From NCBI RefSeq assembly GCF_021379005.1, contig NZ_CP075171.1:3472001-3536000 (forward strand): a stretch of DNA of 64,000 nucleotides, read 5' to 3'. The translations under genes and the position numbers were made by a program. Position 1 is the stretch's first letter; each line of letters starts with the position of its first letter. This document shows, in pieces, positions 25,547-35,425 of this stretch. This DNA comes from Leptodesmis sichuanensis A121. GTDB lineage: Bacteria; Cyanobacteriota; Cyanobacteriia; Leptolyngbyales; Leptolyngbyaceae. The notes under the pieces were generated by a model, which ran no database searches, was not told the DNA's origin, and was given only the letters and a program-made list of their open reading frames with translations.

Positions 25547-26905
25547 ATGGTCTTACTCCTCACCGATATCTTCTTGCTGCTAACCCAGGTCTTTCTCTGG
25601 CTGATCGTGGGGTTAGTGATCTGGTTTTTTCTGCAAAGGGTTTTGTCCAAGCAGTTTCTTGGCATTCTGGTGCTGCTGCTATTTCTGTTTGTGATTCTGA
25701 CGGCCTTTTACCAGGGAGGCATCAACCAACCCGGAAGTGTTCTGGAAATTCTCTGGCGAGTTATTTCTTATCCCCTGACTCCCTTTGGTTTGGGGTTTAT
25801 TCTGTTGTTGCTCCTGCTGACAGGATTTGTCAAGCTAGGCAAATGGGCAAAATATATTATTCAGGGAATATTGATTTTGCTCCTGCTGGGTAGTATTCCA
25901 TTCATCGCCTATTTTCTGGCTCAGGAACTGGAGATGGAGGCGATCGAGCTAATCAACCCGCTCCCCCCAATCGATACAGGTGCCCGTCAGGTGATTGTGC
26001 TGTTAGGCCGAAATACCACCCGGTTTCAACTCAAACCCCGGCGGGAAGCGGCTCCGGTGGCCAACTCTGATACAACCAACGCTTCCAGAGTTGCGATTAC
26101 TGAAACTCAGTATCAGGTATTGAGTCAATTACCCGTTCAGATGACGGCTCATGGGAACCGAATTGTTTATGCGGCAAAACTATATCAGGAATCTACTGGA
26201 CGCAATCCGCTGATCATCATCAGCGCAGGTCGCCGGTACGATCGCAAAAAACACGAAGGAGAAACCTGGGAAGAAATTTCTGAGGCTCAAGATATTCAAA
26301 CCATGCTGACTCAAACCTTTGGGGTGCCTGCCAATGCCATGATTCAGGATCGGGAAGAGTACAATATTCGCAGCAGTGCCGTCAATGTGCAAAAATTGCT
26401 GCGCGATCAGGGAATTAATTACGGCAGACAATTAATTCTGGTTGCCTCGGCGCTCAATATGAACCGGGCCGCGCTCACCTTTGAAGAAGTATTTAACCAG
26501 GATTGTATCGTTGTACGCCCGACGGATTTTCTTACCGTTCCCAGCCCCGATCGACTGAGAGGAATTTTGCAGGGACGTGATCTGGTAGAACGGGATCTTC
26601 AAGTCACAGATATTCTTCCCTCGGCGGAAGCCTTTTATATCAGTTCCCAGGCATATCAGGAGTATCTCAACTCGTTCTATTATTTCCTGCGCCGCTGGAT
26701 CCGGCCCTTCCGATCCCGTGGGGAAATTCAGACCTGCCCCACAACTCCCAATCAGACTCCTACCCCCCTTCCTGCTCCTCCTGCTACGACCACTCCCATT
26801 CCGATTCCGACGCTGACCCCTGCCCCTGCTCCCACTGCCACTCCGATTCCAATTCCCACTGACACTCCCACTACCCCTACTTCTACCCCTGAAGAATCCC
26901 AGTAA
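25547..26905 (+). CDS. YdcF/ElyC-type DUF218 membrane protein
   Basis: The first 130 residues hold about four membrane helices. A DUF218 domain follows from about residue 145: ARQVIVLLGRNTTRFQL, RIVYAAKLYQESTG, PLIIISAGRRYDRK, and IRSSAVNVQKLLRDQGINYG with its arginine. The family includes SanA and ElyC, implicated in envelope integrity and peptidoglycan or lipid-carrier metabolism. The C-terminal 60 residues are a Pro/Thr-rich tail (TPTPLPAP, IPIPTDTPT), likely a flexible periplasmic extension. It is 452 residues in all. The gene starts 41 bases after element R2 and is followed by an ABC exporter on the same strand. Confidence 0.85.
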   Translation: MVLLLTDIFLLLTQVFLWLIVGLVIWFFLQRVLSKQFLGILVLLLFLFVILTAFYQGGINQPGSVLEILWRVISYPLTPFGLGFILLLLLLTGFVKLGKWAKYIIQGILILLLLGSIPFIAYFLAQELEMEAIELINPLPPIDTGARQVIVLLGRNTTRFQLKPRREAAPVANSDTTNASRVAITETQYQVLSQLPVQMTAHGNRIVYAAKLYQESTGRNPLIIISAGRRYDRKKHEGETWEEISEAQDIQTMLTQTFGVPANAMIQDREEYNIRSSAVNVQKLLRDQGINYGRQLILVASALNMNRAALTFEEVFNQDCIVVRPTDFLTVPSPDRLRGILQGRDLVERDLQVTDILPSAEAFYISSQAYQEYLNSFYYFLRRWIRPFRSRGEIQTCPTTPNQTPTPLPAPPATTTPIPIPTLTPAPAPTATPIPIPTDTPTTPTSTPEESQ

Positions 26906-27010
26906 GATTTTCTCTATCTCCAGAGGGATTACTCAACTCTCCTCAATCACCCCAAGCCTTAATTCGATTAGGATGATAAAGCCTCCTTATTGAACGGTGA
27001 TTGACGACGA

Positions 27011-28777
27011 ATGGCTCGACCCTCTCGATTACGGAAGTTAGGGGAGTATCTGCGGCCCCACTGGCGTAAAGCAGCCCTGGGAATTGGTGCATTGTTCATT
27101 GTGAATTTGTTGGGTATGTATATCCCACTGCAAATTCGAGATGCGATCGATCGGCTCCAGGCTTCCTTTGACTTCAATCAGGTGCTGTATTACGTGATCC
27201 TGGTGCTGGTGCTGGCTTCTGTCATGTGGGTGATGCGGATGGCCTCCCGGATCTGGTTATTCGGAGTGGGGCGGCAGGTGGAGTTTGATCTAAAGCAGAA
27301 GATCTTCACTCATCTGCTGAGGCTGGAGCCTTCCTACTTCGCGATCAACACGGTTGGAGATTTGATCAACCGGGCCACCAGCGATGTGGATAACATTCGG
27401 CGCTTGCTAGGATTTGCGGTGCTGAGTCTGGCCAATATGCTGTTTGCCTATGGCCTGACGTTACCTGTGATGCTGGCGATCGACTGGAAACTGAGTCTGC
27501 TCTCGCTGGCTGTGTATCCATTGATGATGATCGTAGTAGTGCTGTCCAGTAATCAATTGCGTCAGCAGCAACAAGATGTGCAGGAAGAATTATCCAACAT
27601 CAGCGAATTGATGCAGGAGGACATGAGCGGCATTTCCCTGGTTAAAATTTACGCCCAGGAAGAGAACGAACGACGAGCCTTTCATCGCCTGAATCAACAA
27701 TTACTGGATGCCAATCTCACTCTGGCAAAAACCCGTACCATTTTGTTTTCTTCGTTGCGGGGACTGGCTAGCATCAGCCTGTTGATTGTCCTCTGGTTTG
27801 GCATGGGAGCGATTAATCAGGGAGCGATTACCGTTGGCGATTTTGTTGCCTTGTTGCTGTATGTGGAACGGTTGGTGTTCCCGACCGCGTTACTGGGATT
27901 TACGATTACCGCCTATCAACGGGGTGAAGTCAGCATTGATCGGATTGAAACCATTTTGACGGTACAGCCGAAAATAGCCGATGCCCCTGATGCGATCGCC
28001 CTCCCCCGATCTCAGGTGCAGGGAAAGATCACTGCCCGTCAGCTAACCTTTGCCTATCCCTCGCTGAAAGGTAATGCCCCAACCCGTCTAGCGTTGGATC
28101 ACCTCCAGTTCACCATTGATCCCCAAGAAACGATCGCAATCGTTGGGCCGATCGGCGCTGGGAAATCTACCCTGGCCAACGCCCTGCCTCGCTTGTTGGA
28201 CATCGCTCCCGGTCAACTATTTTTGGATGAGTACGACATTACAACCCTGCGCTTAGAGGATTTGCGCGGTGCGATCGCCTATGTGCCTCAAGAGAGCTTC
28301 CTCTTCAGCACCAGCATCCACAACAATATCCGGTATGGTGCTCCCCAGGCTACAGACGAACTGGTCATTCGAGCGGCTCAACAAGCCCAGATCCACGAGG
28401 AGATCCTGAATTTTCCCCAGCAGTACGATACGTTAGTGGGCGAACGGGGGATTACTCTATCCGGCGGCCAACGCCAACGAACCGCCTTGGCTCGTGCTCT
28501 GCTGGTAGATGCCCCAATTTTGATACTGGATGATGCCCTCTCCAGCGTCGATAACCAGACCGCCACCCAAATTCTGAAGAATTTATCCCAGGGCACCGAT
28601 CGCAAAACGGTTCTCTTTATCTCTCACCAGATGTCCGCCGCTGCCACAACCGATCGGATTCTGGTGATGGATCAGGGGCGAATTGTAGAATCAGGCACCC
28701 ACGAAGATCTGCTGGCCCAGGGAGGACTATACCAATCCCTGTGGGAGCAGCAGAAGTTTGAAGCGGCTCTGGAGTAA
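27011..28777 (+). CDS. ABC exporter, fused permease and ATPase (MsbA/LmrA-like)
   Basis: This 588-residue half-transporter has six membrane helices over residues 15-310 and a nucleotide-binding domain from about 340. The latter has Walker A GPIGAGKST near 378-386, the signature LSGGQRQRTALARALL near 487-502, Walker B ILILDDALSSVD and the H-loop ISHQMSAA. The glutamate after Walker B is replaced by aspartate (LDDA), a known variation that slows hydrolysis. It should act as a dimer exporting lipids or hydrophobic compounds. It lies about 105 bases after the YdcF gene and converges with the EGY-like protease. Confidence 0.9.
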   Translation: MARPSRLRKLGEYLRPHWRKAALGIGALFIVNLLGMYIPLQIRDAIDRLQASFDFNQVLYYVILVLVLASVMWVMRMASRIWLFGVGRQVEFDLKQKIFTHLLRLEPSYFAINTVGDLINRATSDVDNIRRLLGFAVLSLANMLFAYGLTLPVMLAIDWKLSLLSLAVYPLMMIVVVLSSNQLRQQQQDVQEELSNISELMQEDMSGISLVKIYAQEENERRAFHRLNQQLLDANLTLAKTRTILFSSLRGLASISLLIVLWFGMGAINQGAITVGDFVALLLYVERLVFPTALLGFTITAYQRGEVSIDRIETILTVQPKIADAPDAIALPRSQVQGKITARQLTFAYPSLKGNAPTRLALDHLQFTIDPQETIAIVGPIGAGKSTLANALPRLLDIAPGQLFLDEYDITTLRLEDLRGAIAYVPQESFLFSTSIHNNIRYGAPQATDELVIRAAQQAQIHEEILNFPQQYDTLVGERGITLSGGQRQRTALARALLVDAPILILDDALSSVDNQTATQILKNLSQGTDRKTVLFISHQMSAAATTDRILVMDQGRIVESGTHEDLLAQGGLYQSLWEQQKFEAALE

Positions 28778-28799
28778 GGGAAAAGCAGGTATCAGGTAT

Positions 28800-30311
28800 T
28801 CACATACCAATTCCTAACCGTCCTGCCAGACTGGGGGTTAAAGGCAGAAGCGTCACCACCATCAAAAATAAGGCCAGTAATCCTAACGCGGCTCTGGCAT
28901 CGTCCGGTTCAGTCAATTCATTCAGGCTGGGGCGTTCCAGGTCGCGCTGTAAAAACAAGATGAGAATCGCCCAATACAAGGCCAGAGGATTGACCAGGGA
29001 AGCCAGTCCTAACAGGATCAGGGTGCCGATCGTCGTCCGGGCGGCGATCTTGCGACCATAAATTGCCTGCACAATCCGGCCCCCATCTAGCTGACCTGCA
29101 GGCATCAGATTCAGGGCAGTAATCACCAGTCCCAACCAGCCCAACACCACTAAAGGATGTACATCCACCAGAGGCTGTTGCAAGGACTCCTTTAAGACGA
29201 CACGGGCCAGCGTTCCCACCAGAATGGAACCTTGTAAAAACTGAGAAGGTAATTGAAACAAACTCCCTTGATGGGACAGGAGTAACCCACTGATCAGCAT
29301 CACCAGGGAAACGACTCCCCCCGCAGCAGGGCCAGCAAAAGCCACATCGAACAACACACTCCGGTTGGGCAAAACTGACTCAAAGCGAGTCAGGGCACCG
29401 AAGGAACCAATCTGGATTGTGGGAATGAAAAACGGCCAACTCAAGCGCACCTGATGCCGACTGGCCATGATCCAATGACCAATTTCATGGGCCGCCAGAA
29501 TCGCAATGATGCCTGCCGCCAGAGGCACAGCTTCTGGGAGGCGGTTTGAGGCCGCAAGGATGTCAAACCCCAGCATGAAGCCCGCGCTTTCCAGGCAAGA
29601 CCCGATCGTCACGACCAGCAGCACCACCGCCAGAATTTTCTGAACCAGTGTCATGGGCTGCGGATCTCGGCTGCTAGGCAGGACGATGATCACAGGTTTT
29701 TCATCCTGGTTTTCAACGAGGAACAGCCGATAGCGATCGCCCAATCGTTCTTTCAAGCTGGTCGATAGGCGGGCGTAGGCTTCCTCTGGATCGCCGCGCA
29801 GGTTGCCCCGGAAGATAGCTCCTTCCTGATAGGGAATGGTTTGAGTGGCAAAAAAGGTATCAATCCCGAAAATGCCTTGAATGGCCTTCAGGTCTTCGGC
29901 TGGGATGGGAACAACGTCCGACTCTTCTGTACTGGAGGGAGTGGGGGAAGATTCAGGAGACTTAGTTTCTGAGGGGGGAGAGTCTGACGAGGAAGATTGG
30001 GATTCGGCGATCGCGGCAGCCCGACGGGATTGTAAAGTAGCCTCTTTGAGCGATCGGACTTGATTGCCCAGAAGGATATAGACCACTGTTGAAACAACCA
30101 GCAGCAACAGAATCATCACCAGATTCAGCATCAGTCCCGCTGCCGCCAGCCCAAACACGATCAACCAGGGAATCATCAAGACAACAGACTGTAACCAGGC
30201 TAAAATTCCCAACTTGCCAAAGGGTTTTGCCCGAAAAAAACCCCAGGTTAAAATGCCAATCCCAAAGGCTACCGTTAATATCGTCAAATCTTCAGTCGGT
30301 GAAGTAAACAT
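28800..30311 (-). CDS. EGY-like site-2 protease (M50 membrane metalloprotease)
   Basis: The start is placed at ATG 30311 (MFTSPTEDL), which has AGGGA a few bases upstream; a TTG at 30350 would add 13 residues. The 503-residue protein has N-terminal membrane helices, a Ser/Pro/Glu linker (about 95-135), a soluble domain with the EGY motif GNLRG (169-173), and a membrane protease core with HEIGH (275-279) and NLMPAGQLDGG near 420, the third zinc ligand. Plant EGY1 and EGY2 are the plastid relatives and act in chloroplast development and stress; both catalytic motifs are intact here. It follows tsf on the same strand by 178 bases. Confidence 0.88.
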   Translation of the reverse strand: MFTSPTEDLTILTVAFGIGILTWGFFRAKPFGKLGILAWLQSVVLMIPWLIVFGLAAAGLMLNLVMILLLLVVSTVVYILLGNQVRSLKEATLQSRRAAAIAESQSSSSDSPPSETKSPESSPTPSSTEESDVVPIPAEDLKAIQGIFGIDTFFATQTIPYQEGAIFRGNLRGDPEEAYARLSTSLKERLGDRYRLFLVENQDEKPVIIVLPSSRDPQPMTLVQKILAVVLLVVTIGSCLESAGFMLGFDILAASNRLPEAVPLAAGIIAILAAHEIGHWIMASRHQVRLSWPFFIPTIQIGSFGALTRFESVLPNRSVLFDVAFAGPAAGGVVSLVMLISGLLLSHQGSLFQLPSQFLQGSILVGTLARVVLKESLQQPLVDVHPLVVLGWLGLVITALNLMPAGQLDGGRIVQAIYGRKIAARTTIGTLILLGLASLVNPLALYWAILILFLQRDLERPSLNELTEPDDARAALGLLALFLMVVTLLPLTPSLAGRLGIGM

Positions 30312-30409
30312 GCCAGTCCCTCGCTTAAGCAGCGCTGATTTTTGGGGCAAAAGTACTGCAATACTCTAATCTACCTGAATCAGGGCATCTCCGTACCCAG
30401 CAATAAGTA

Positions 30410-30432
30410 AGGCAGTCCTTGGTGGACTGCCT
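30410..30432 (-). terminator. stem-loop terminator after tsf
   Basis: AGGCAGTCC (30410-30418) pairs perfectly with GGACTGCCT (30424-30432) around a five-base loop. It lies 57 bases after the tsf stop and before the next gene. The following bases on the minus strand (TACTTATTG) are only moderately T-rich. Confidence 0.65.
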
Positions 30433-30488
30433 CTAAAACTAATTCCAATTGAAATATCCGGCGAAACGTCTCTACAAGGATTGTAGAG

Positions 30489-31319
30489 TTATTTCTTGCC
30501 CTTCTTGCCGTCTTTCTTGGAATCCTTCTTGAAGCCTTTTTTGTCGGCCTTCGAGTCCTCTTTCGGTGCTTCCGTAGCTACGGCTGTTGCGGCTGGGGCT
30601 GCTGGAGTTTCGGCGGCTGGGGCAGGTTCTGCTGCTTTGGGTGCTTCTTCCTGCTGCGGAGTTGCTACTCCCATTTGAGCCGCCACTTCAGCGGCAAAAT
30701 CGGTTTCTTCCTTCTCAATCCCTTCACCCAGATTGAACCGGACAAAACGGCGTACCTGAATGTTTTCACCCAGTTTGGCAATATGCTGCTTCACCAGTTC
30801 CTCAACGGTGATGGTGGAGTCCTTAATATAAGGCTGATCTAGCAGGCACATTTCCTTCAGGCGTTTGTCAATCCGTCCCTGAACAATCTTTTCCTTGATG
30901 TTGTCCGGTTTGCCCGCCAGATCATCCTTGCCCATTTCGATCGCCTTTTCCTTTTCGGCCACCTCAGCAGGAATGTCGCTCACCTTCACGTATTCCACGT
31001 TGGGACAGGCGGCAACCTGCTTGGCAATGTTGCTAACCAGTGCCTTGAAATCTTCATTCCGGGCTACAAAGTCCGTCTGACAGTTGACTTCCACCAGCAC
31101 CCCAATCCGGCCACCGATGTGAATGTAGCTGTCTACCAGACCTTCAGCCGCAACCTTGCCAGCCTTCTTATCGGCTGAAGCAATGCCCTTCTTCCGCAGC
31201 CATTCGATTGCTTTTTCAATGTTGCCCTCGTTTTCTTGCAGGGCCTTCTTACAATCCATCATCCCTGCGCCCGTTTTGTCGCGCAGTTCCTTGACAGCCT
31301 TTGCTGAAATATCCGCCAT
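30489..31319 (-). CDS. tsf: translation elongation factor Ts
   Basis: EF-Ts regenerates EF-Tu-GTP. The 276-residue product opens with the UBA-like domain containing [19 protein letters not shown] (residues 9-27), then the Tu-contact [10 protein letters not shown] near 82-91 and a full core ending near 230 (AAEVAAQM). A tail of about 45 residues follows: first Ala/Pro-rich, then Lys-rich ([17 protein letters not shown]). Such a basic tail is beyond the catalytic core, and the neighbouring S2 protein has an acidic one. tsf follows rpsB by about 100 bases on the same strand, the common bacterial order. Confidence 0.95.
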   Translation of the reverse strand: MADISAKAVKELRDKTGAGMMDCKKALQENEGNIEKAIEWLRKKGIASADKKAGKVAAEGLVDSYIHIGGRIGVLVEVNCQTDFVARNEDFKALVSNIAKQVAACPNVEYVKVSDIPAEVAEKEKAIEMGKDDLAGKPDNIKEKIVQGRIDKRLKEMCLLDQPYIKDSTITVEELVKQHIAKLGENIQVRRFVRFNLGEGIEKEETDFAAEVAAQMGVATPQQEEAPKAAEPAPAAETPAAPAATAVATEAPKEDSKADKKGFKKDSKKDGKKGKK

Positions 31320-31342
31320 GTGCCCTTGCTCCTAACTGTGGA

Positions 31343-31403
31343 AAGTTTTGAGTTTTAAGTTTTAAGTTTTAAGTAATTAATAACAACTTAAAACTCAAAA
31401 CTT
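31343..31403 (-). repeat. 17-bp inverted repeat between rpsB and tsf
   Basis: AAGTTTTGAGTTTTAAG (31343-31359) is perfectly complementary to 31387-31403. The arms consist of TTTTAAG-type heptamers, and further copies lie in the 27-base loop. In the rpsB-tsf transcript it would form an AU-rich hairpin that could tune tsf expression. Confidence 0.8.
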
Positions 31404-31420
31404 AAAACTTATCACTATTA

Positions 31421-32209
31421 CTATTCTTCCGTGTCTTCGTCGTCTTCGGCATAGGAATCGCTATCGTCGTAGTCGTATTCCTCTTCCGCGCCTTCGTAAT
31501 CTTCGTAGTCGTCCTCGGTTTCAAGCTGACCATGACGGCCTTCGTAGATTGCATCGGCCAGTCTACCCACAATGAGCTTAATCGAACGAATCGCGTCATC
31601 GTTGGCGGGAATGGGAATATCCACCACATCGGGATCGCAGTTGGTGTCCAGCAGGGACACGATCGGAATTCCCAACTTCTGGCATTCCTGAACGGCGTTG
31701 TATTCGCGACGCTGATCCACAATCACCACCACATCGGGGATCTTGCGCATGGCTTTGATCCCGCCCAGATACTTCTGCAGTTTCTCCAGTTCCCGCCGTA
31801 GCATCGATGCTTCTTTCTTGGGCAACAGGTCAAGCGCACCCGTTTCTTCCCGGCGTTCCAGTTCTTTCAACCGCTCGACACGGGTTTTGATAGTTGCCCA
31901 GTTGGTGAGCATTCCCCCCAGCCAGCGCTGGTTGACGTAGTAAGCTCCGCAGCGGCTGGCTTCCTGAGCTACAATTCCGGCAGCCTGACGCTTGGTGCCG
32001 ATGAACAAAAATTTCTTGCCTTGCTCCGAGGCGTTGCGAACGTAGTTGTAAGCCTCATCCATCAACTTGGCGGTTTGCACCAGGTCGATAATATGAACCC
32101 CATTGCGAGCCGTATAAATGTAGGGATCCATTTTGGGGTTCCAGCGGCGGGTTTGATGCCCAAAGTGAACCCCTGACTCTAGTAACTGAGCCAACGAAAC
32201 AACTGGCAT
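31421..32209 (-). CDS. rpsB: 30S ribosomal protein S2
   Basis: S2 is an assembly and mRNA-platform protein of the small ribosomal subunit. The 262-residue product has all family blocks: [65 protein letters not shown] and [19 protein letters not shown]. From about residue 228 a tail of roughly 35 residues is almost entirely Asp, Glu and Tyr. It heads the rpsB-tsf unit, with a 279-base leader between it and lptF. Confidence 0.96.
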   Translation of the reverse strand: MPVVSLAQLLESGVHFGHQTRRWNPKMDPYIYTARNGVHIIDLVQTAKLMDEAYNYVRNASEQGKKFLFIGTKRQAAGIVAQEASRCGAYYVNQRWLGGMLTNWATIKTRVERLKELERREETGALDLLPKKEASMLRRELEKLQKYLGGIKAMRKIPDVVVIVDQRREYNAVQECQKLGIPIVSLLDTNCDPDVVDIPIPANDDAIRSIKLIVGRLADAIYEGRHGQLETEDDYEDYEGAEEEYDYDDSDSYAEDDEDTEE

Positions 32210-32279
32210 ATTTGATCTGATCTCCTTTTCGGGTTAATCCTCCATCCAGGTTGCGCAGGACTCAAGAGATTACGTTTTG

Positions 32280-32302
32280 AGTTGCTTTTGAATTGAGCAA
32301 CT
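32280..32302 (-). promoter_or_regulatory. candidate stem-loop in the rpsB leader
   Basis: AGTTGC and GCAACT form a six-base stem around an 11-base loop, 71-93 bases before the rpsB start. S2 represses its own leader in other bacteria, so an autoregulatory site is possible, but the structure here is short and no known consensus was confirmed. Confidence 0.25.
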
Positions 32303-32488
32303 GCGATCGTGCCCCTCAACCGTCCAATTCACCCGAAATCCTGGATGTGTGGTTTTTAGACAACCTTTTCAGGCTAACACAAAATGATCGATCCTGAGCG
32401 CTGTTCGTGCAAGCGGTGCAAGCGGTCTGGCAGTTCTGATCCATGGAGTTTGGGCTGGCAATCCAGGACTGAGTGGAGGGTCGCCCAC

Positions 32489-33673
32489 TTAACGATTCAG
32501 GCGAATCAGGAGAAAAAGTCCGGCGGAGAGGGCGGCGATCGTCGGCAACCACCCAGCAAAGAAGGCATTAAACACACCGAACTGGTATAGGGCTTGTCCC
32601 AGGATAATCAATAAATAATAGGAGACGATGATGATCAGGCTAACACCAAAGCCAGCGGCTCGACTGGTGCGTTGAGGGCGGACTCCCATCGTAGCGCCGA
32701 CAATTCCAAAGGCAAGACAGGCAAACGGGAGGGAAAGCTTCTGTTGCAGGCGTAAGCGCATCTTGCGAACTTCCCGCTGATTGCCACTCTGTTCAATCAG
32801 TTGCAGATAGTCTTGAATTTCCCAGACATTCATCTCGTCGGCATCGCGGGAGGTTTTAGCGATATCCAGAGGAGTGCGGGGCAGTTTGAGTTGCTGCTGC
32901 TCAAAGCGCACAATGTTGCGGTAGGAGCCATCCGGAGCAACCAGATAAATGGTGCCATTGAAGAAATCCCAGGTTTTCTGCTCGGCGTTCCACATGGCAG
33001 ATTCTGAAGCCACAATTTGATTTAGGCCATCCTGAGAGAAGTCCAGGATGGTTAACCCTTTCATCCGCTGTCCGTCAAATTCACGAGCATAGAAGGTTCG
33101 AGAAAGTACATCTTCTCTCCGCCCGTCGGGTTGTTTAACCTTTCTAAACTCCTGATACAAGATATTTTTTTCCGTGAACGAGGGTCTGTTTTTGTTGACA
33201 GCCTGATCCAGAATCTGAGCAGCGCGATAATTGGCCGCTGGAACGACGGCTTCATTAAAGGCAAAGGTAATACCAGTAACAAGTAAGCCGATCGCGATCG
33301 CCGGAGCCACCAGTCGGTAAACACTCACACCACAACTCCGCAGCGCAATCAACTCACTATCGCTGGAGAGCCGTCCATACACCATCAAGCAAGACAGCAG
33401 CATGGACATGGGAAAGGCCAGGCCAATGAAGTAGGGCAGTTTCAGGAACAGAATTTGTAAGGCAATACTGAGGGGCAGACCAGACTCTGTAACTCGTCGC
33501 AACAGATCCAGCAACACTCCGATCGACAGACCGATCGAGGTAAAAGCCACGACTCCAAAGGTGAACGGCAGGATCAACTCTGCGGCGATGTAGCGATCCA
33601 TTAAGGACAGACCGGGGAGCCAGTTCAGAGGATTGAAAGGAGGCTTTTCGAGGGTGGAAGTGCCTGTGGCCAT
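32489..33673 (-). CDS. lptF: LptF/LptG family LPS export permease
   Basis: The start is taken at ATG 33673 (MATGTSTLEKPP); upstream in-frame codons fall in tandem-repeat sequence. The 394-residue protein has six membrane helices, three at each end, and a central periplasmic beta domain of about 180 residues. The motifs LMDRYIAAELILPF and GLAFPMSMLLSCLMVYGRLSSDSE are typical of YjgP/YjgQ permeases. With LptB it pulls lipopolysaccharide from the inner membrane to the LptA bridge. Cyanobacteria usually have one such permease gene next to lptB. Here an IS element lies 35 bases upstream, separating it from lptB. Confidence 0.85.
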   Translation of the reverse strand: MATGTSTLEKPPFNPLNWLPGLSLMDRYIAAELILPFTFGVVAFTSIGLSIGVLLDLLRRVTESGLPLSIALQILFLKLPYFIGLAFPMSMLLSCLMVYGRLSSDSELIALRSCGVSVYRLVAPAIAIGLLVTGITFAFNEAVVPAANYRAAQILDQAVNKNRPSFTEKNILYQEFRKVKQPDGRREDVLSRTFYAREFDGQRMKGLTILDFSQDGLNQIVASESAMWNAEQKTWDFFNGTIYLVAPDGSYRNIVRFEQQQLKLPRTPLDIAKTSRDADEMNVWEIQDYLQLIEQSGNQREVRKMRLRLQQKLSLPFACLAFGIVGATMGVRPQRTSRAAGFGVSLIIIVSYYLLIILGQALYQFGVFNAFFAGWLPTIAALSAGLFLLIRLNR

Positions 33674-33710
33674 GGGAGATTGGGGATCAGGGATGAGGGA
33701 TCGGGGGGGG
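33671..33710. repeat. short tandemly repeated sequence tract at lptF start
   Basis: Units GGGGATC, AGGGATG and AGGGATC form a tract that runs from the lptF start codon into the left end of the IS element. It is the same unit type as at 22205 and 45451. Confidence 0.6.
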
Positions 33711-35361
33711 TGCGATGCGAAAAAGATGGCTTTGAGGAGAGGCAGCAAAAGCTGAGAAAAGACAGGATATGCACAATGATCGGTGCAGAGTGAAAAAACA
33801 TCCTGTCTCTAGTGAATATGAATATACCTGCAACCCTGGATCTCAACCAAGCCATTGAAACATTTAAGCAAACCATTGCCCCACTGCTGGCCGTGGGGGA
33901 AATTTCCAGTTGGGATGGAGTGGCGTTGAAAGCACGGGAGGAGGCAATCCGCGCCGCGGCTCTGGTGCTAGCCGGCCAGGTGATTGCCCTGCTGCTGCAC
34001 GAACTCAGTGAGCATCCAGATAGCCAACGAGAAGCCAACCAACGGACCCGCTCATCACGAGGCTTCATGGCTCGCAGTCAAGGCAAACGCCGGGTCAAGG
34101 TATTAACCGTAGGCAATGTCGTCGTTGAGTTCAAGGTGGGCTACATTCTCAATGGGGTCTCCCAGCAGAAGCGGAAAGGCAAGCGGAAAGCCGGTCAACG
34201 GGGGCCATCCCAGGGACAGGGATTCTATCCCCTGCTGCGTTGGTTGGGACTGGAAGAGCAAGTCAGTCCCCTGGTTTGGAGCGTGGTTGCAGCGGCAGGG
34301 ATGCTGTCGAGGTCCTTTGCGCAAGCGACTGAGCAGTTGCAGCAATGGGGCATTGAGTTGAGTGAGAAACGGGTGGTGCGACTGACCTATGGTTTTGGTC
34401 AAATCGGCCTGGCGTTAACCGACCAGTGGCTGGCTCAGTTGCAGCAAGGCCAACTGCCCACTGGCCAGACCTTTGAGGGACAGAGAGTGGGGTTGAGTGT
34501 CGATGGCGGGCGCACCCGGTTGCGATACAACAAACGGGGTAGACGACGGGCGACCAAGCGGCGGGGGATCGGGGGCATTGGCGAGAACCCAAACTATTCA
34601 CCCTCTATGCCATCGATGAGCAGGGCCAGCGCATCAATACAGTCAAATTACCGGTCATTAATGACGGCACCTTTACCGGTATCGAAGGATTCATGAGCCT
34701 GCTGGAGATGTATCTGGTCAAATTGGGGGTTGTGCATGCCCAGCAAGTGTTGCTGCTAGCCGATGGCGCTCCTTGGATTTGGCACCGGATTCCCGCCCTT
34801 CTGGAACGCTTGGGCCTGCCCAAAGACCGACTGATTGAGTTGATTGACTTTTACCATGCCAGTCAGCATTTGAAGGATTTTGCTGAGGCGGCTTTTAGCA
34901 AAGCTCAAGTGGCACGGAAATGGTTCGAGGCGGCTCGTTCTAGCCTCAAACGGGGTAAGTTGGCGCAACTCCTGACACAGATGCAGCAGATTCTGGCTCA
35001 GAAACACACGCGCCATCAACGCAAGGCAATGACAACCCCATTCAACTACTTTAATGACCAACCCCAGCGCTTTGCCTATGGGCAGGTACAGGCAATGAAT
35101 CTACCGATTGGCAGTGGAGCCATTGAGAGTCTAATCCGCCAGGTGGTCAACCTGCGGCTCAAGGGAAATGGCAAGTTTTGGTTGCCTGAACATGCAGAAA
35201 TTCTGCTTCAAGGTCGCTGTTATTGGGCGGCAGGACGATGGGACACCTTCTGTGCTGAAATTTTGACTGCCAAACTCGATGCCAAGCGGCTAGAAATTGT
35301 CGAGCCCAATGCGAGTGACTTAGCGGTGGCCTAACCTACCCATTTTTTCCGCTTGGCACCC
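33708..35361 (+). mobile_element. ISKra4-family insertion sequence
   Basis: The element is about 1.65 kb with imperfect terminal inverted repeats: GGGTGCGATGCGAAAAAGAT at the left and, read inward from the right, GGGTGCCAAGCGGAAAAAAT. It carries one transposase gene on the plus strand, opposite to the lpt genes around it. Target duplications are not clear; GATCGGG-like and GATTGGG-like bases flank the ends. It sits between lptB and lptF. Ends are assigned from the repeats by eye and could be off by a few bases. Confidence 0.75.
33818..35334 (+). pseudogene. ISKra4-family transposase, frameshifted
   Basis: Two overlapping frames together make a full transposase of about 505 residues. The first (33818 to about 34575) holds the N-terminal helical region, GFYPLLRWLGLEEQVSPLVW and LSVDGGRTRLRYNKRGR with the first DDE aspartate. 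The reading frame then changes by one base in a G-rich stretch (34560-34575), after which WREPKLFTLYAIDEQGQRI, LLLADGAPWIW (second aspartate) and GSGAIESLIRQVVNLRLKGN (glutamate) follow to 35334. The catalytic residues all survive. The shift could be decay or programmed slippage on the G run. Confidence 0.8.
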
Positions 35362-35425
35362 GATTGGGAGTTGTTTTTGGGACTAACTCAATGACAAAGG
35401 ACAAATGACTGATGACAAATCACCG

